In this document: one piece after another, positions 9,615-21,887 of the stretch
Layout of the letters: each line of letters opens with the position of its first letter
Numbering within the stretch: position 1 is the first letter of the stretch
Assembly (NCBI GenBank): GCA_009761415.1
Contig: QUOL01000018.1
Location: 124,001-188,000 of the forward strand
Length of the DNA stretch: 64,000 nucleotides
Direction of reading: 5' to 3'
Source of the DNA: Sarcomyxa edulis
Lineage: Eukaryota; Basidiomycota; Agaricomycetes; Agaricales; Mycenaceae
Translations under genes and position numbers: made by a program
The notes under the pieces: generated by a model
Seen by the model: the letters and a program-made list of their open reading frames with translations, nothing else
Database searches by the model: none
What the model was told of the DNA's origin: nothing

Positions 9615-11482
9615 TCACCGTCGTCGTCCACTCCCAATCGCCCTCCGCAACATGACTCTCAATACAACCACGCAAACGCCCAAGCTCACCAAAAGCACAT
9701 ATGAAGGTAGCGCGGAGACCGTCTTTGGATCCGAGTCGGACGCAGCACGTTTGACCTTCGAGTCGCGTTTCCTTTGCGCCTCGCCTGTCCCTGGTTCTAT
9801 CCTAGCGAAGCCGCTGACGTACTCCAAGGCGCCCATGATCGCAGAGCCTGGTTTCGAGCTCAATAACAGCCCCACTAAACCGTTGTTCCAGCGTCGTCGG
9901 CCTTGCTCTTGTTCCGTTATGTGAGTCAAAGCCTCTGCCTCCAATTTACGCGCGGCTTCCTCCTTCTCAGCCTCCTGACGTTTCCGTTCCTCAGCTTCCT
10001 CGTGTTCCCTCGCACGTTTCCGTTCCTTGTCCTCCATCTCACCAACCTTCTTCTCCACCTCTTCCAATCTAACCCTGAATGCGTCTATCAGCGACCGTGT
10101 TTCCTTCAACTCCGCCTCGACCCTCTTCTCGTTCGCATCGATCTCACCCTCCCGACCTTCATCTACATCATCTGCGCCAAAGATCTCACCAACACCCCTC
10201 CGCTCACCTCCAACATGTTTGATCGTGATACCCAACCCTTTCTCCGTCTCCCAGTTATAAACCCCACCCTTCCTTGTCTTCCCACCACTCCCACCTAGCT
10301 TCATCGCCTCATCCCTACCGTCGTCCGGCCGCGACGCAAGCAACGATTCCATCGAAGGTTCATTATCCAACTGTGGAAGTACTTTTGTCGGACAAGGCTC
10401 ATAAAACCCACCATCTTCAAGAATTCCACTACTACTTCCACTCCTGCTCCGCGATATTTGCGCAGTCAAGTCATCGGTACTGACGCTCCGCTCGAAATTC
10501 GCGACCATTCCTCTAACTCGGCCTACAGAGGAAGACGACGACGATGCTGAATGGAACGATTCTGTGGAAGACGATTCCGACGCGTACATCGGGTCGCGAC
10601 GTCGATTGTTGTTGGGTGTGCCGTCGTCGTGATTGTCGACATCGTCGTCGTCTTCATCTTGTGAACCTAGACCAGAGCCTAGACCCCAGATACGACCACG
10701 CAGGACACTTTGTCGCAGATTTCGCGAAGCAGCCAGGAGAGCCGTACGCCATAGTTTGTTCACGCCGTACCTGACATACGAAGAGAATATTGGAACATGT
10801 CCAAGTGTATCATGCGTAGAAGAACTCACCCTTCCAAGTCCTCTTCATTGAGTCGCAGAAAGCTCTTTCCAGTTATCCTACTCTCACGCACAAAAGCAGC
10901 AATATCCCTCGCAACGGGGATTGGCAAATCGAGGGATTCGCCTGATTTGATACGGAGGGCTGTGGTTAGATATGTAGATAGTTGAGACGGCGTCCATTGT
11001 TTCGGATTTTCTGGTAGCTCTTCTGCTGCTGATGTTGGGATAGACGGGAGGGTGTCTGCGCGTTTTGTACGAGTCCTGGGTGGTGTCTCAAAAGGGTTGG
11101 ACGACCTGCTTGGTGAGGTAGAGAATGAAGGAGGGATCGGAAGAGGTCTTGGATTATCAGATGTTAAACTCTTGCTGTATCGATGGCCGTTTAAGCTTCT
11201 GGTGGGACTTGGACTGTTACGACTCAGGCTAGCATTGTTGGGACTAGGAGATGTGGGTACATAGTAGTGTCTTGGGGCCGGTCCTTGGGGTTGTGGAGAT
11301 GAATTGGAACGCGATAATAGAGCTGTGGACGTGGTTTTTATCGCGTACGGGTGTGGGTTTGGTTTGAGACCATCCTTCTCCTTTGTAGGTGAAACTGGGC
11401 GAGAAAATGTGAAAGTAGACGAAGTGGAATTCGACATGCTTCTGGTGAAATTGGTGAAATTGTCAGTGTTGTCAGTGATCAT
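9615..11482 (-). CDS. SAM-domain, coiled-coil, tail-anchored protein
   Basis: Two exons, 11482-10830 and 10770-9615 (intron 59 bp, gtgagt...gtcag), join as EEDLEG-YGVNKLWR and give 602 residues. Residues 1-155 are Ser/Pro-rich and disordered. Residues about 160-240 form a sterile-alpha-motif-like helical domain (WTPSQLSTYL ... ITGKSFLRLNEEDLEGYGV). An Asp/Ser-rich linker follows, then a long charged coiled coil rich in Glu/Lys/Arg. Near the C-terminus one hydrophobic helix (LPSYVLLVSLGVCVVVLRVML) precedes a short Arg-rich tail, which suggests a tail-anchored membrane protein facing the cytosol. SAM domains mediate protein-protein contacts. The target membrane and partners are unknown. It diverges from the F-box gene at 11781 over 298 bp. 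Confidence 0.82.
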
Positions 11483-11780
11483 TGCACTAAATTGTACTGG
11501 ATTACCTGCCTAGAGATGCTAGTACCAGCACTAGCACTACGGGGTAGTTCGTATGTTTTTCTGTGAGATACGTTTCAGCCAAAAGTCCAAAATCACGCGC
11601 CGCGCTTCTTCCTTTCTCACCACGACAACTGGCAGCGGCTACATATTCGCATTTGGAGGTTTCTTGCATCGAATACAAGTAAGCTTTAAACCTCTCTATC
11701 GAGACAAACCATCGAATCATCTCTAGATCAAGTGAAACTACATATTGTCGTCCCAGTGAAATCACGTTAAATCCCAAATA

Positions 11781-13430
11781 ATGTGCCTCTCCACTGAAGT
11801 TGGTGATACCATCGACTATGCATCAGGGATCCTCAAAGCTAAAGATCATAACGCACGCACGGTCACTTGTAGACTACCCCCCGAAATCCTTGCCCATATT
11901 TTCTTCATCAATACCATGGTCGACCCAGACGACGACGACGACCCGAAGTGTCAGTTTACGCTGTTCGCGTGTACACAGGTCTGTAGCTATTGGCGTGGTG
12001 TTGCCTTCGAATACGCCAATCTTTGGACTCACATCGTTACCCTCGAATGTGCGCGCAAGCCAGAGTGGACTAGATTTCTGCTGTCGCGCTCGAGGTCCGC
12101 CCCTCTACACCTTCACGTCAATCTTGAGGATGCTCCAGAGTCGAACCTTTCAATCGTATTTGAACAGATGTCCAGGGTACAATCGTTACTCATCTATGCT
12201 TCCTCGTCCTCTCTGGAATCGATTTTCCCATTCTTGACTGTTTCATCTGCCTGGATGTTGGAGTCACTCTCTGTAAATATCCTGGAATATGATGACGAAA
12301 TTGACTTACCGGACCGGCTGTTCAACAACATCGCTCCCCGATTACACTCCTTGGAACTTTACCGCTGCGGGATCAACTGGAATTCTTTCATTCTCTCATC
12401 GGGCCTACTCACTCATCTTCGAATCGCAGACATTCCCAGCTCATCTATGCCATCTTATTCTCAACTATTAAGGCTCTTCAAGAACTCACAAAATCTAGAG
12501 AAGGTCTCCTTCGCCTCAGAGTTCTTTCCGTCCTTGCCTGAGGAACTTCCATTCCAAAATATTACGCTTCCCACCCTCTCTTTCATCAGGATTTATGGGG
12601 ATCTATGGGATTGTGCGCGTCTATTGTCCCACCTCGACTACCCCTCTGATACTGCGGTCGGCGTCTTCGGGATCGCTGCCTGGTCAAAGCTCGACATCTC
12701 CCCTATCATGGCTTCCCTCCGTACGAGAGGACTTGAAGGAACAGGAAAGGAACGAAGGGCTCGTCTGGACGTTACTGAGAACGTTGTACAATGGACTGTC
12801 ATGCCAGCTGGCGTACCTAGCGCTATACGATCCTCTACTATCGTCATAAGTCACAATCATCCCCCCTATGAGAAGGACATATCCAGACTTGTCCTCGCTA
12901 CATGGCAAGTCATACGTTACGCGCCCATAGTCGAGCTAGAACTCCATGTCGGTACTTCGAATGTGATCTCCGAAGAAGTAGCGAGGGAGATTCTCGAAGG
13001 GCTTAGCGTAGTCGAAGGGATAATCCTGAAGGACTTATCCAGACCATTCTTTGCCACTCTCTTCGGCGCAGGCGCCACCAGCAGCTCATCATCATGCCTA
13101 CCGCTACTTCGGAAAGTCACCTTTGCGTTCGATATAATGGGTGTGTTTGAATTCGATCCTTTTTGCACTGTTCTCGATAGGATATACGAGTTTGTGGCGC
13201 AGCGTTCCAATTCTGGATGCCCGGTCGAGTCAATTGTTTCTCGATATCCTATCGAGGACCAAGAACTCAACTCCCTGCGCGCTCGAGTCGCACGTGTAGA
13301 ATCCGGGTGGGATGCTATACTGTCGATTAGCTCTGTTCAGGTACGTCACGTCGTTCATCGGGGGAGTTTGCATGTAACAAGCATGCCATAGGATACTCTT
13401 TGGACTTGGACGCCAGGTTTAATAGATTGA
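11781..13430 (+). CDS. F-box protein
   Basis: Exons 11781-13340 and 13392-13430 give 532 residues. The 51-bp intron (gtacgt...catag) is phase 0 and replaces a run-on tail with DTLWTWTPGLID-stop. The F-box is at about residues 31-80: RLPPEILAHIFF, then CTQVCSYWRGVAFEYANLWTHI. This is the form typical of Agaricomycetes. The C-terminal region is long, Leu-rich and LRR-like. The protein is presumably an SCF substrate receptor with unknown target. The ATG at 11781 is the first in frame and sits 298 bp from the divergent SAM gene. Confidence 0.85.
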
Positions 13431-13508
13431 TTGCTTGCGGGCATCAAGTTCGGAGTCGATCAGCCATCAAAGCCAATAGTCTTTGAATTCAACATACATA
13501 AATAAGGA

Positions 13509-14845
13509 TTACAATGGAACGTGTTTTGCAAGGAAAGAAAGTTGCGTCGCTAAAGACGTTTCGTAGTCGGCTTGACCCTTGAACATGTCAAAGTGACCTA
13601 TATATACATTTACTGTTATAAACAACTTCTAGTCAAAATCCTTAGGAAAAAACATACCACCCGTAACTTTCAACACCTCCGCTGTTGGCATAGTCTCGCC
13701 CACATCTAGGGTTCTTTGGTATGAGCATATGTTATCTTGTTTCGGGGCGATCAGCAGTATTGGGCATGAAATTGTTGGTGCGGTTGTACGAGGACGATAA
13801 AGAGGTACACGGAAGAAGGCCGATGCAGATATCTAGGTAATTCATAAATAGCATGAGCATGTAGGAATGTTGCTTATCGACGACGTATTCACTTGGTTTG
13901 GGAAATTACTAAAAGAAACGAGTCAGCAATTGCTTTTCCATCTGGCTGACGATAGCTTACCTTTCAGGTTTCACGACTTTTGCGAATCCCTCGACAGCTC
14001 CAGGTTGCGTCAATTGACCAATCTGTCCTGGAAGAGCTGATGTGGGTACATAAACAGGTGCGAGTCCGAGGTTTTGTTTGATAAAGTCGGCGACACCAAG
14101 GAAGAGCCGGACAAAGTATGGAATTCGCCATTGGAATGGAAAGGATAAATTCCCGACATCGGGGCTAAGCGCGATTCCCGCGAATATGTTCAGGTTATTC
14201 TGCAGACGAAATGAAGCAACGTGAGAAGCCGATATGAATCTCCGTAGTTTAGGCTCTGTGTGTACCTCTGCCGCGAGCGTCGTGGTGTGACCTCCTTGTC
14301 GCCCCAAGCCATAGATGCAGTGAGCCTAACATATGACGATGCGAATTGTCATGATTAATTACCCGAAAAACTGAACCCCCATAAGATAACACGCTGAGGA
14401 TCGAAAAGTCCATTCTGCTGCCTGCAATACTTGATGACCGTACGATAGTCGTCCAGCTGTTCTGACACAAACAGTGCGTTCCGTGGATATCCGTCTGAGT
14501 GAAAGAAACAACCAAAAAATCCATATTTCTTCCGCATCGAACTCATGTACTACTCACCTGACGCTCCCCAGCGTCGATAGTCAAAAACGACGCACGCATA
14601 ACCAGCTGAAACAAACTGTTCAGCATAATCTGCAAGGCCCATCAGCTTATTGCAACCAAGTCCATTCGCCCTATCAAGGTTATAGTCAACATCGCCCAGT
14701 GATATGGGTATCATACTGACATGATTATAACGGGATGAGGTTTGGGATGATGGGATGGCACGTATTGCCAAGCATCCAGATTCCATCCTGGAGTTGAAGA
14801 AGAGATTTTGACCGTAGACTTTTCGAAAGCTAATGAGTCTGACAT
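13509..14845 (-). CDS. alpha/beta hydrolase
   Basis: Eight exons give 305 residues with every phase closing: 14845-14721, 14670-14558, 14494-14363, 14294-14266, 14199-13961, 13908-13893, 13832-13658 and 13597-13509. The fold is clear. VVFDYRRWGASDG holds the early strand and turn. WGFSFSGGH is the nucleophile elbow (Ser121 by my count). LLIAPKQDNI gives the acidic residue (Asp251) and VTGGHFDMF the catalytic His (278). It resembles the fungal cytosolic hydrolases related to peptidase S15/dienelactone-hydrolase-like esterases. No signal peptide is seen. The substrate cannot be told from sequence. One exon is only 16 nt. The gene lies tail-to-tail with the F-box gene ending at 13430. Confidence 0.88.
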
Positions 14846-15272
14846 GGGGCGTCGTCCCGACAATGGTCTTGAGATGACTGGCGGAAAGCCAGGAAGGGGC
14901 GCTAAGAGTCAGCCTCTGTACAGGTCCTCAGTGAATGCTTGAGAATGTGACCTAAATATACAGTCACTCATTCCTGCTGCTATGACCCCATGACATGAAT
15001 GACAAAAGACGTTAGCAGCGGGCGGTATTTGGTGAGAAAATATGGACGTTTTTGATAGGCTGAGGAACTGAATCTTGAGTCCTTCAACACGGCGGAACTT
15101 CGTTTCTTCCTTGTCAAGCAAGAGGCCCGAATGCGGACGAGAAAAGCTCAATACTGGTAAAAGAGATCTAGATCATGTCATTCTCGATAGCCATGCTATG
15201 TTCAAAACAAACTTCAGCGAAAATGAGATTCAAAGAGATGTTGAGATGTTGACGATTGACTTACTTCTTTCT
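14846..15272. other. intergenic, no gene recognised
   Basis: About 430 bp between the carrier gene's stop and the hydrolase start, with both genes on the minus strand. It should hold the carrier's 3' UTR and the hydrolase promoter. The open frame at 14909-15151 has no recognisable content. Confidence 0.5.
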
Positions 15273-16740
15273 TCACCCTGATCCAGCAGAATATACCTTT
15301 CCCCATGCAAGTTCTTGGAACCTATTGGAATTTATGCATGTTTATCGTGATAGAATCATCACGATGGGAGGAGATACATACTTGTCATACAAGGATAGCA
15401 CTCCGGCACCAGCCACGCTACGTAGAACATTGGCACCTGCGCCTCCTGCAGACGTCTGAACAACAACGCAAAAAAAGATGAAGACAAGACAAACCAAATA
15501 GTGCTTTAGGTCCTTCTGCAGCGACGATTTGTCTGCCAGCATCCATCCAAGATTTGTAGCGGACCTGACGTGGTGTCAGAATATATGAGCGAGGGAGACG
15601 GTCAGATGATCCACCTTTTCGCCGGATGTCATCATCATGCGCCTACGAATAGTATCGAGAGGGTAAGCCGCGATTGCTGCTCCCTGCTCGATGGATCGTG
15701 AATAGCTCAGCAAGCCGAAAAGCACGACATACCGTGGTGCACATCCAACCAACGGCGAACGACGCTGCAAAATTTCCTTTGAGGGGTCCGATCAGGACGA
15801 CATCCTTGATTGTATCGTATCCTCCAAAGCTGTATGTTAAGCATGCATTGACCGTCAGTTTATATCGAAATGAAGGACTGTGAACACTCACTATAGCCCG
15901 CGATATATGGCAATTCCGACGACACTAGGGACGAACCCTCGATAGAGACCAGCTATACCGTCAGATTTGACCGTCTGTTTATAAACGTCGAGGAGTCCCG
16001 CGAACTGGCGCTGACCACTTTTGCTTTTCGCGTCTGCGGAAAGACGGGTACGAGCACTGGAGACGAACATCGAACGTGACGTCCGATGAAAGGAAGGGAG
16101 AAACAGTGAGGCACGTGGGGGAAGAAAATGATTTTATGAGGCCCACTAATCCAAAGAGTACACGAAAACGGAGGACGAAGCGCCCGCCGCTGATCCTGCG
16201 AGGACGTTGCCTTGGGAGGTAGTCAACGTCAGCTCGGCGGCTGCAGTTGAGCAAGGCAAGAAAATTACCTAGTACCCAGAGGCTAAAGCCTTCGGACCGC
16301 TTGAATGCGAATAACTTCTTGAAAGAGTCCTTGAAGGCGAAGTTGAGGGCTTGAGTAGGAAAATACCTCAGGACATTGGTCCCGTTGCCTCTCCAAACTG
16401 GTCAATCAAGTTAATCTCTGTGGCATGTTCGAAAAGCAGATACGAAACATACAACTACCGAAACCTTCTTGCGCGTACGTCCTCTTGAAACAATCAGTGA
16501 TTCCACGGTATGGTTTCTCGAGACGTCCAGCCGTGATCATAGCTCCTTGATTCTGGATAAGTAATTTGACACGCTCTATAGGCGCAGCAGCCGTTTTGGA
16601 TATGGCAGCAGCTGTACCGCCCATCATGAAGTCCACTAAATTTGAAACAGTCAGAATGGAGCGGCGGGAGACTCAGAGGCATGCGCACCGAGAAATGTGG
16701 TTAGGTTGGCGGGCTTAAGGCCCTTGTTAGTGTCAGACAT
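15273..16740 (-). CDS. AAC: mitochondrial ADP/ATP carrier
   Basis: This inner-membrane exchanger swaps cytosolic ADP for matrix ATP. Ten exons give 313 residues: 16740-16689, 16635-16453, 16397-16269, 16210-16147, 16056-15892, 15829-15733, 15683-15615, 15564-15495, 15445-15382 and 15321-15273. The carrier signatures of the three repeats are visible: [18 protein letters not shown] and [12 protein letters not shown]. The last contains RRRMMM, which is diagnostic of ADP/ATP carriers. Other conserved stretches are [26 protein letters not shown] and GGAGANVLR. The end, GKVYSAGSG, resembles basidiomycete AACs. It diverges from POP4 over 840 bp. Expression is probably high, but the sequence does not show this directly. 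Confidence 0.96.
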
Positions 16741-17579
16741 CCTGCTAGTGGTATAAGAAAGGCTGAGGTGGGGTCAGGAGCGACTTGAGGTATTCGCCGG
16801 GAAGATATGGAGATCTTTATACTGGAATCAGATCCTATACAAACGCCATCCACAAATGCTGTAAAGTACGTGCTATATTGCTATTGGAGAGGAAATCAAC
16901 GGACCATGGCAATCCGTAGTCTCCCGAACCCATGCCATTTGACGCACAATATTCCAGGGAACAAGATTTATATCGTAGTCCTGAAGCCCATCCGACAGGA
17001 TATACACATTGTGGATCAACTTACCTCAATTATAGGCTGTCCGACTCGGAGTGCTCGAGAGATTGATTCCTGGACGCTCAGAAGATCTCGTTGACAAGAA
17101 TCGAGCACGTCACCTTGATCATAAGGGACGATGCGTCGTTGACTATGCATTCACATTGCTGAAAAGTACATCAAGGGGATTACAGTGGGTGATTTCGCGC
17201 TTTCATGCGCTGGACTAGTCCAGGAGTACATATTTGAAGCGCCATGCTCTTCAATGGGTAGAGCATCGTTAGAAATGATCAAAGACGGACTAGAAATCTA
17301 AAACGCACCTATCCAGATCCTACGGCTTCCTCGAACACGTCTGCTTCATTCATACCATCACTTGAATATCATATGTAAAACCAAGCTACGATGAAATCCT
17401 GGAAGGTAGACTGTTGCTTGAGCATCGATATTATGGAAACGATGATGATCGTGGTTTGCAAGAGCGAAGTTAGTCTAATTTTCAAACCGCGATCTCCTCA
17501 AGCTCTTCTTACCCAGAACTCGAGAACCTTTCTGCGGACTCGAAGGAGAACCAACCAATCTAGAGTACCTTCTTTCAGC
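16741..17579. other. divergent promoter region of AAC and POP4
   Basis: 840 bp of non-coding sequence. The open frames at 16807-17094 and 17391-17696 have no family features, and the second runs through the POP4 start and its first intron. Nothing structured was seen. Confidence 0.5.
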
Positions 17580-18599
17580 ATGGCCACGATAGATACTTAT
17601 AAGCCATTACCTCTGATCAAGGCAAGTCATTCAGTAATACGTTCAAATTCATCTAACCTCCTGCCACTCCCCTTCAGAATCAACGACTCAAACTAAGTAG
17701 CAGCGCGCCTTTCACGCCGCAATACGTGCAGTCTAGTGTCACCCAGTCGTCCGATCCAGCGGGTATATACGCAAACCGAGTTCAAGGGCGTCAGATACTT
17801 CTTGAAAACCCCGTACGTGATAGCAGGTCGAAGAAGGACAGAGAGGAAAAGAGGGGTAAAAGGAAGAAGGACAAGGAGAGAAAGGCTTTGGGTATCATCG
17901 GGAAGAAAGAGGCTAAGGAGAAGGGAGTATGGAAATTCGACGAGTCGCAAAGCAGGTATGTTCAGGTCGTTTCTCGGAACGCCAGACATAATGCCATTCG
18001 GATAGGTTTGAACTCTTTGTCCCACTGCATAACTTGTGGCTCGGCTATATGTCTGAGCTTCTAGGAATACCCCCGCCTCCTTCGTCGCCTACCCCTCCAT
18101 CAATGCCTGCAGCAGCAGGAATGCATGCGAAACTCGTTAAAGCGGACTTCAACGGATCAGTTATGACAGGTGAGTACTTGAGACCCTGATGATGTTCACT
18201 GTAGCACTGATCAACCCACATATCGTAGTCCGCCAAAGCAAGAACCCGTGTCTTGTCGGTCTCTCAGGAATTGTGATCCTCGAAACGGAAAACGCGTTCA
18301 AAGTCATAACCCGTAAGAATCAGGTCAAAGGTTTGTCACTATTTCGTCGCAGCCCTGTTCCAATCTGACTGTCATTTCTTCCAGTACTTCCGAAACAAAA
18401 TTCAGTCTTCGCATTCGCCGTGCCTCTCTATTCCACCCTGACTAACAATGCAGCGACTTCGACAGACGAAGGTGGTCCCTCTGAAACGGTCCTAGATGGG
18501 CCTCACATCGAATTCGAACTACATGGAAATCAATTTCGGTTTCGCTCTGCCGACCGTGCGGGGAAAAAATTCAAACACAAGGAGACCATTGAGCTTTGA
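17580..18599 (+). CDS. POP4: RNase P/MRP protein subunit POP4 (Rpp29)
   Basis: A nuclear subunit of RNase P (tRNA 5' maturation) and RNase MRP (rRNA processing) that contacts the RNA and other subunits. Exons 17580-17621, 17678-17955, 18006-18169, 18229-18330 and 18385-18599 give 266 residues. The first intron (17622-17677) has a GC-AG boundary, aag|gcaagt, which is needed to keep frame. A Lys/Arg/Glu-rich N-terminal half is followed by FVPLHNLWLGYMSELLG. The Sm-like barrel comes next: KLVKADFNGSVM, GLSGIVILETENAFKVITR, then GNQFRFRSADRAGKKFKHKE. These are standard POP4 motifs. POP5, another subunit of the same complex, lies at 43666-44382. Confidence 0.94.
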
Positions 18600-19204
18600 C
18601 TTGATTGCTGTGCTCCTCGTCGGCCTGACCAGGTAGTTAACCTTGTGTACAAGGACGCCAACTGCCCTGTCCTCAAGCGTGTTGAATCACCCCCTCCCCG
18701 TTTCGTACCAGTCGCTATCTCGCACATCGCCCTTCAGAGTATCGCTCGACAGGCCACTGCCCAGTTCGGGTTCGCACGACAATCGTTTATCTACGAGTAA
18801 CTGCCAAGGACATTCGACCGTCGACGGAACGGAGATTAGGGCAGAAAGTAACTCGATGATGGTTCTAGATTCGTCTACGAGAAATACATGGGGAGGTTGA
18901 GCCAAGTTAGCCACAGATGCAGGCTAATGCTATGGCTTTTCCAGACCGGCTCCGGAACGATAAGAAGGGGGTTTCGTTACAACATTTCGCTATAAACCTT
19001 CGTCTGTACAGTAGCACTCCTCGGCCGTAGTAGTGTCTCGTTTTGATATCCGAGGTTTACGGTTTGCGCCTGGAAGGAACTCCGATGTAGATAAGCGCCC
19101 GCTGATCTCCGATCGTTATAATGAGCGCTTAATGGATCTTGCTATCTCACTGTGGACTTCGACCGCGAACGCGGTACGAAAACCTATAATTCGAGTCAGA
19201 AACG
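18600..19204. other. intergenic between POP4 and aminotransferase
   Basis: About 600 bp on the same strand, carrying the POP4 3' end and the aminotransferase promoter. The open frames at 18643-18914 on either strand look random. Nothing else is recognised. Confidence 0.5.
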
Positions 19205-21161
19205 ATGCAGAACCCCCTCGCTTTTACCTCCTTGTCGTCCGCTAAAAGTTGCCTCAGACGATCTACTCAAATTTCGAGGCAAGTTAGATTCAAGCTCATG
19301 ATATTTGGATTGTACTGATGTGATCGACTACAGCCATCGTACACTTTCTGGAAAGAGAGGTCTCCGGATAACTGCATCTACAAGTGCCCTCACGTCCCTC
19401 AGAACTACACCCAGAAACAGGGGAATGTCTTCTTTGTCCACAGAGGCGTTGGAAGAGTTTGGAAAGCAACATGTCGTCAAAGGTCTAGGAAGAATCACTA
19501 CCGGAATTATGGCTAAAGGAGCAGGATCCTACGTCGACATGGAGGATGGAAGACATATGCTCGATTTTACCTGTGGAATTGGTGTAACCAATCTCGGTGA
19601 GCTTATCTCAGGATCTCCATTCTGTCGATATTCACGAAGTAGTCCGTATGTGAAGGGCATTGCCACCCCAAAGTCAGCAAAGCAGCAGCAGACCAGTGCA
19701 TGAACCTCGTTCATGGCCAGGTAGTCTCCAATCATTTGTCTAGCTGGTTCATCGAGTTCTCATTCGATTCGCATACAGTGTAGCATCGCTTTCCATGGGC
19801 CATACCTCCGTCTCATTGAGAAACTTCTTCCAATTATGCCCGATCCTTCCCTTGACTCGTTCTTCCTGTGGAACTCGGGCTCCGAAGCCATCGAGGCTGC
19901 TCTGAAGATGGCTAGGATCATTACCGGTCGTCAAAACATAATTGCATTACAAGGTCCGTCTTACAGTACTACATTCCTATTCTCATGTTTATATCTCTCT
20001 CCAGGGGCATACCACGGAAGGACATTTGGTGCCATGGCTGTGACCAAAAGCAAGACGGTCTACTCGGAAGGTGTCGCACCTCTCATGGTACGTTTCTCCC
20101 GACCAATCGTCATAGTATCAGGATGCTCATCTCCATCTCCCAGCCTGGAGTCTTCTCAGCGCCATATCCATACTGGCACCAGCACACTCTACCATCGACA
20201 GCAACCGAACAAGAGATTGTGGACAGATCCCTCTATCAATTAGAACTACTCTTGAAACAACAAACTGCTCCTCGAGACACCGCCGCCATCCTTATCGAGC
20301 CCGTCCTCGGAGAAGGTGGTTACGTTCCAGCGCCCACCGCTTACTTGCAGCGCCTGAGAGAAATCTGCGACCAACACGGTATACTTTTGATTATCGACGA
20401 AGTCCAAAGTGGGTTCGGTCGGACTGGCAAGTTCTTCACGATCGAATACAGCGGTGTCAGACCCGACATTCTCGTCATGGCCAAGGTGGGCTAGCATCCG
20501 TACAGACAGCATGGGCGTGATTGACAATCCATTTCTAGGGCCTCGCCAACGGATTCCCACTGAGCGCAGTCGTCAGTAGAAAGGAACTGACAGATGTTCT
20601 TAAGCCTGGTTCTATGGTTTGTGTGCCCTACCAATGAAAGGGTAATAATCAGACTTACCGCTTGCCTTTCTCTTCAGGGTGGCACATATGCTGGTAACGC
20701 CGTATCATGCGCAGCTGCCGTCGCTGTCGCTGAGGTCTTCCAAGAAGAAAAGATTCTAGAAAATGTGAACGCACGGTATGTTCCTCCTCTATCCACACAT
20801 CTCCAGCTTCCTTACACGACTCAGATCAACCGAGCTCTTCGTCTCACTCAACAAACTCCGTGAAAACCCTCTCATTGCCCCTCACATCCTCGACATCCGT
20901 GGTCGAGGATTGATGATCGGCATCGAGTTCGCATCGCCCTCAGGTTCATCCGCTTACGATCCTGCCATCAAGTCTGACGCGCCCAAGTCTCTCTCGACTC
21001 GCGTCGCAAAACGGTGTATCGAGAAAGGGTTGTTCATCTTGACTACGTCGGTGTTCGAGGTCATCCGATTCATACCGCCTTTGAATATCTCGAAAGAGGA
21101 TCTCAAGAAGGGGTGTGATATTTTCACTGAGGCCGTCGAAGAGGTTGTGAGGGAGGGTTAA
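19205..21161 (+). CDS. mitochondrial class-III aminotransferase (GABA/omega-aminotransferase type)
   Basis: This is a PLP enzyme moving the amino group of an omega-amino or related donor to a keto acid. Nine exons close in phase to 504 residues: 19205-19278, 19334-19596, 19656-19720, 19779-19953, 20005-20087, 20144-20485, 20539-20616, 20678-20775 and 20825-21161. The start at 19205 gives a Ser/Arg-rich, acid-free presequence ([20 protein letters not shown]), so a mitochondrial location is likely. It requires a GC-AG first intron (gag|gcaagt). Motifs are [15 protein letters not shown] (PLP phosphate), [24 protein letters not shown] (Asp holding the pyridine N) and [15 protein letters not shown] (Lys334, Schiff base, exactly at an exon junction). 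The exact substrate (GABA, ornithine, acetylornithine or other) is not determined. An alternative start is the [12 protein letters not shown] methionine in exon 2. Confidence 0.9.
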
Positions 21162-21887
21162 AACATGGGCTTCTCTAGGGAAACGAAAGCATCAGGACGG
21201 TTCAGTCTCAGGAGACCAAAATGTATTAAGTACCAATTTCTAGGTGGTGGTGGTGGTGTCGTCTACACGAGGCTAAAAAATACAGGGATGACTGGTTTTT
21301 GATTGTACAGGTCAATTCAGGCTCAGGAGAATGTTCAGTCCTGATTTCAATTTGGACGACTCTATTGTATCTAGATGAGATATACGTGCAGTTTGTCGAT
21401 GAGTAGTTCGTAAAGAGGAGAACGTCTGAACGCGATGTAGATGCATCCAGGATATATGGACGGATGAAGACTTGGGACTTGGAAGTTGGCAGTCGACGGT
21501 GGTGACGCATCGACGTCGCGATTGCGCGGAGAAATTCTTTTGGCTCAAAGCTCCAGGCTTCCAGAAGAGAAAAAGCCAAACTCAGTACATCTGTTGCCCT
21601 CCGTCGAGCTCAGTGAATTGTGGAGTTTACCAAGAGTTTACAGTCTGAGATCGTGGATGTATGGATCGATGAAGGATTGATGAAGGTCATAATGAGTTCG
21701 TTATTCCGTACGGAGTCATTACATGCAGTGCAAGTGAAGAGAAAATGGGTGAGACAGGGACAATGATAAATATCGTGAGTGACCGGACAAGATAAATCAT
21801 GAATAGCAAGGATGATGGATGAATGAGAACAAGAAAACAAGAACGTGAGAGAAGGTATAATTGCATTAGAGATGTGCTAAAAATGTG
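21162..21887. other. convergent 3' intergenic region
   Basis: Sequence between the aminotransferase (plus) and arrestin (minus) stops. It contains a short GGT repeat at about 21243-21258. No gene is recognised in the open frames at 21226-21840. Confidence 0.5.
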
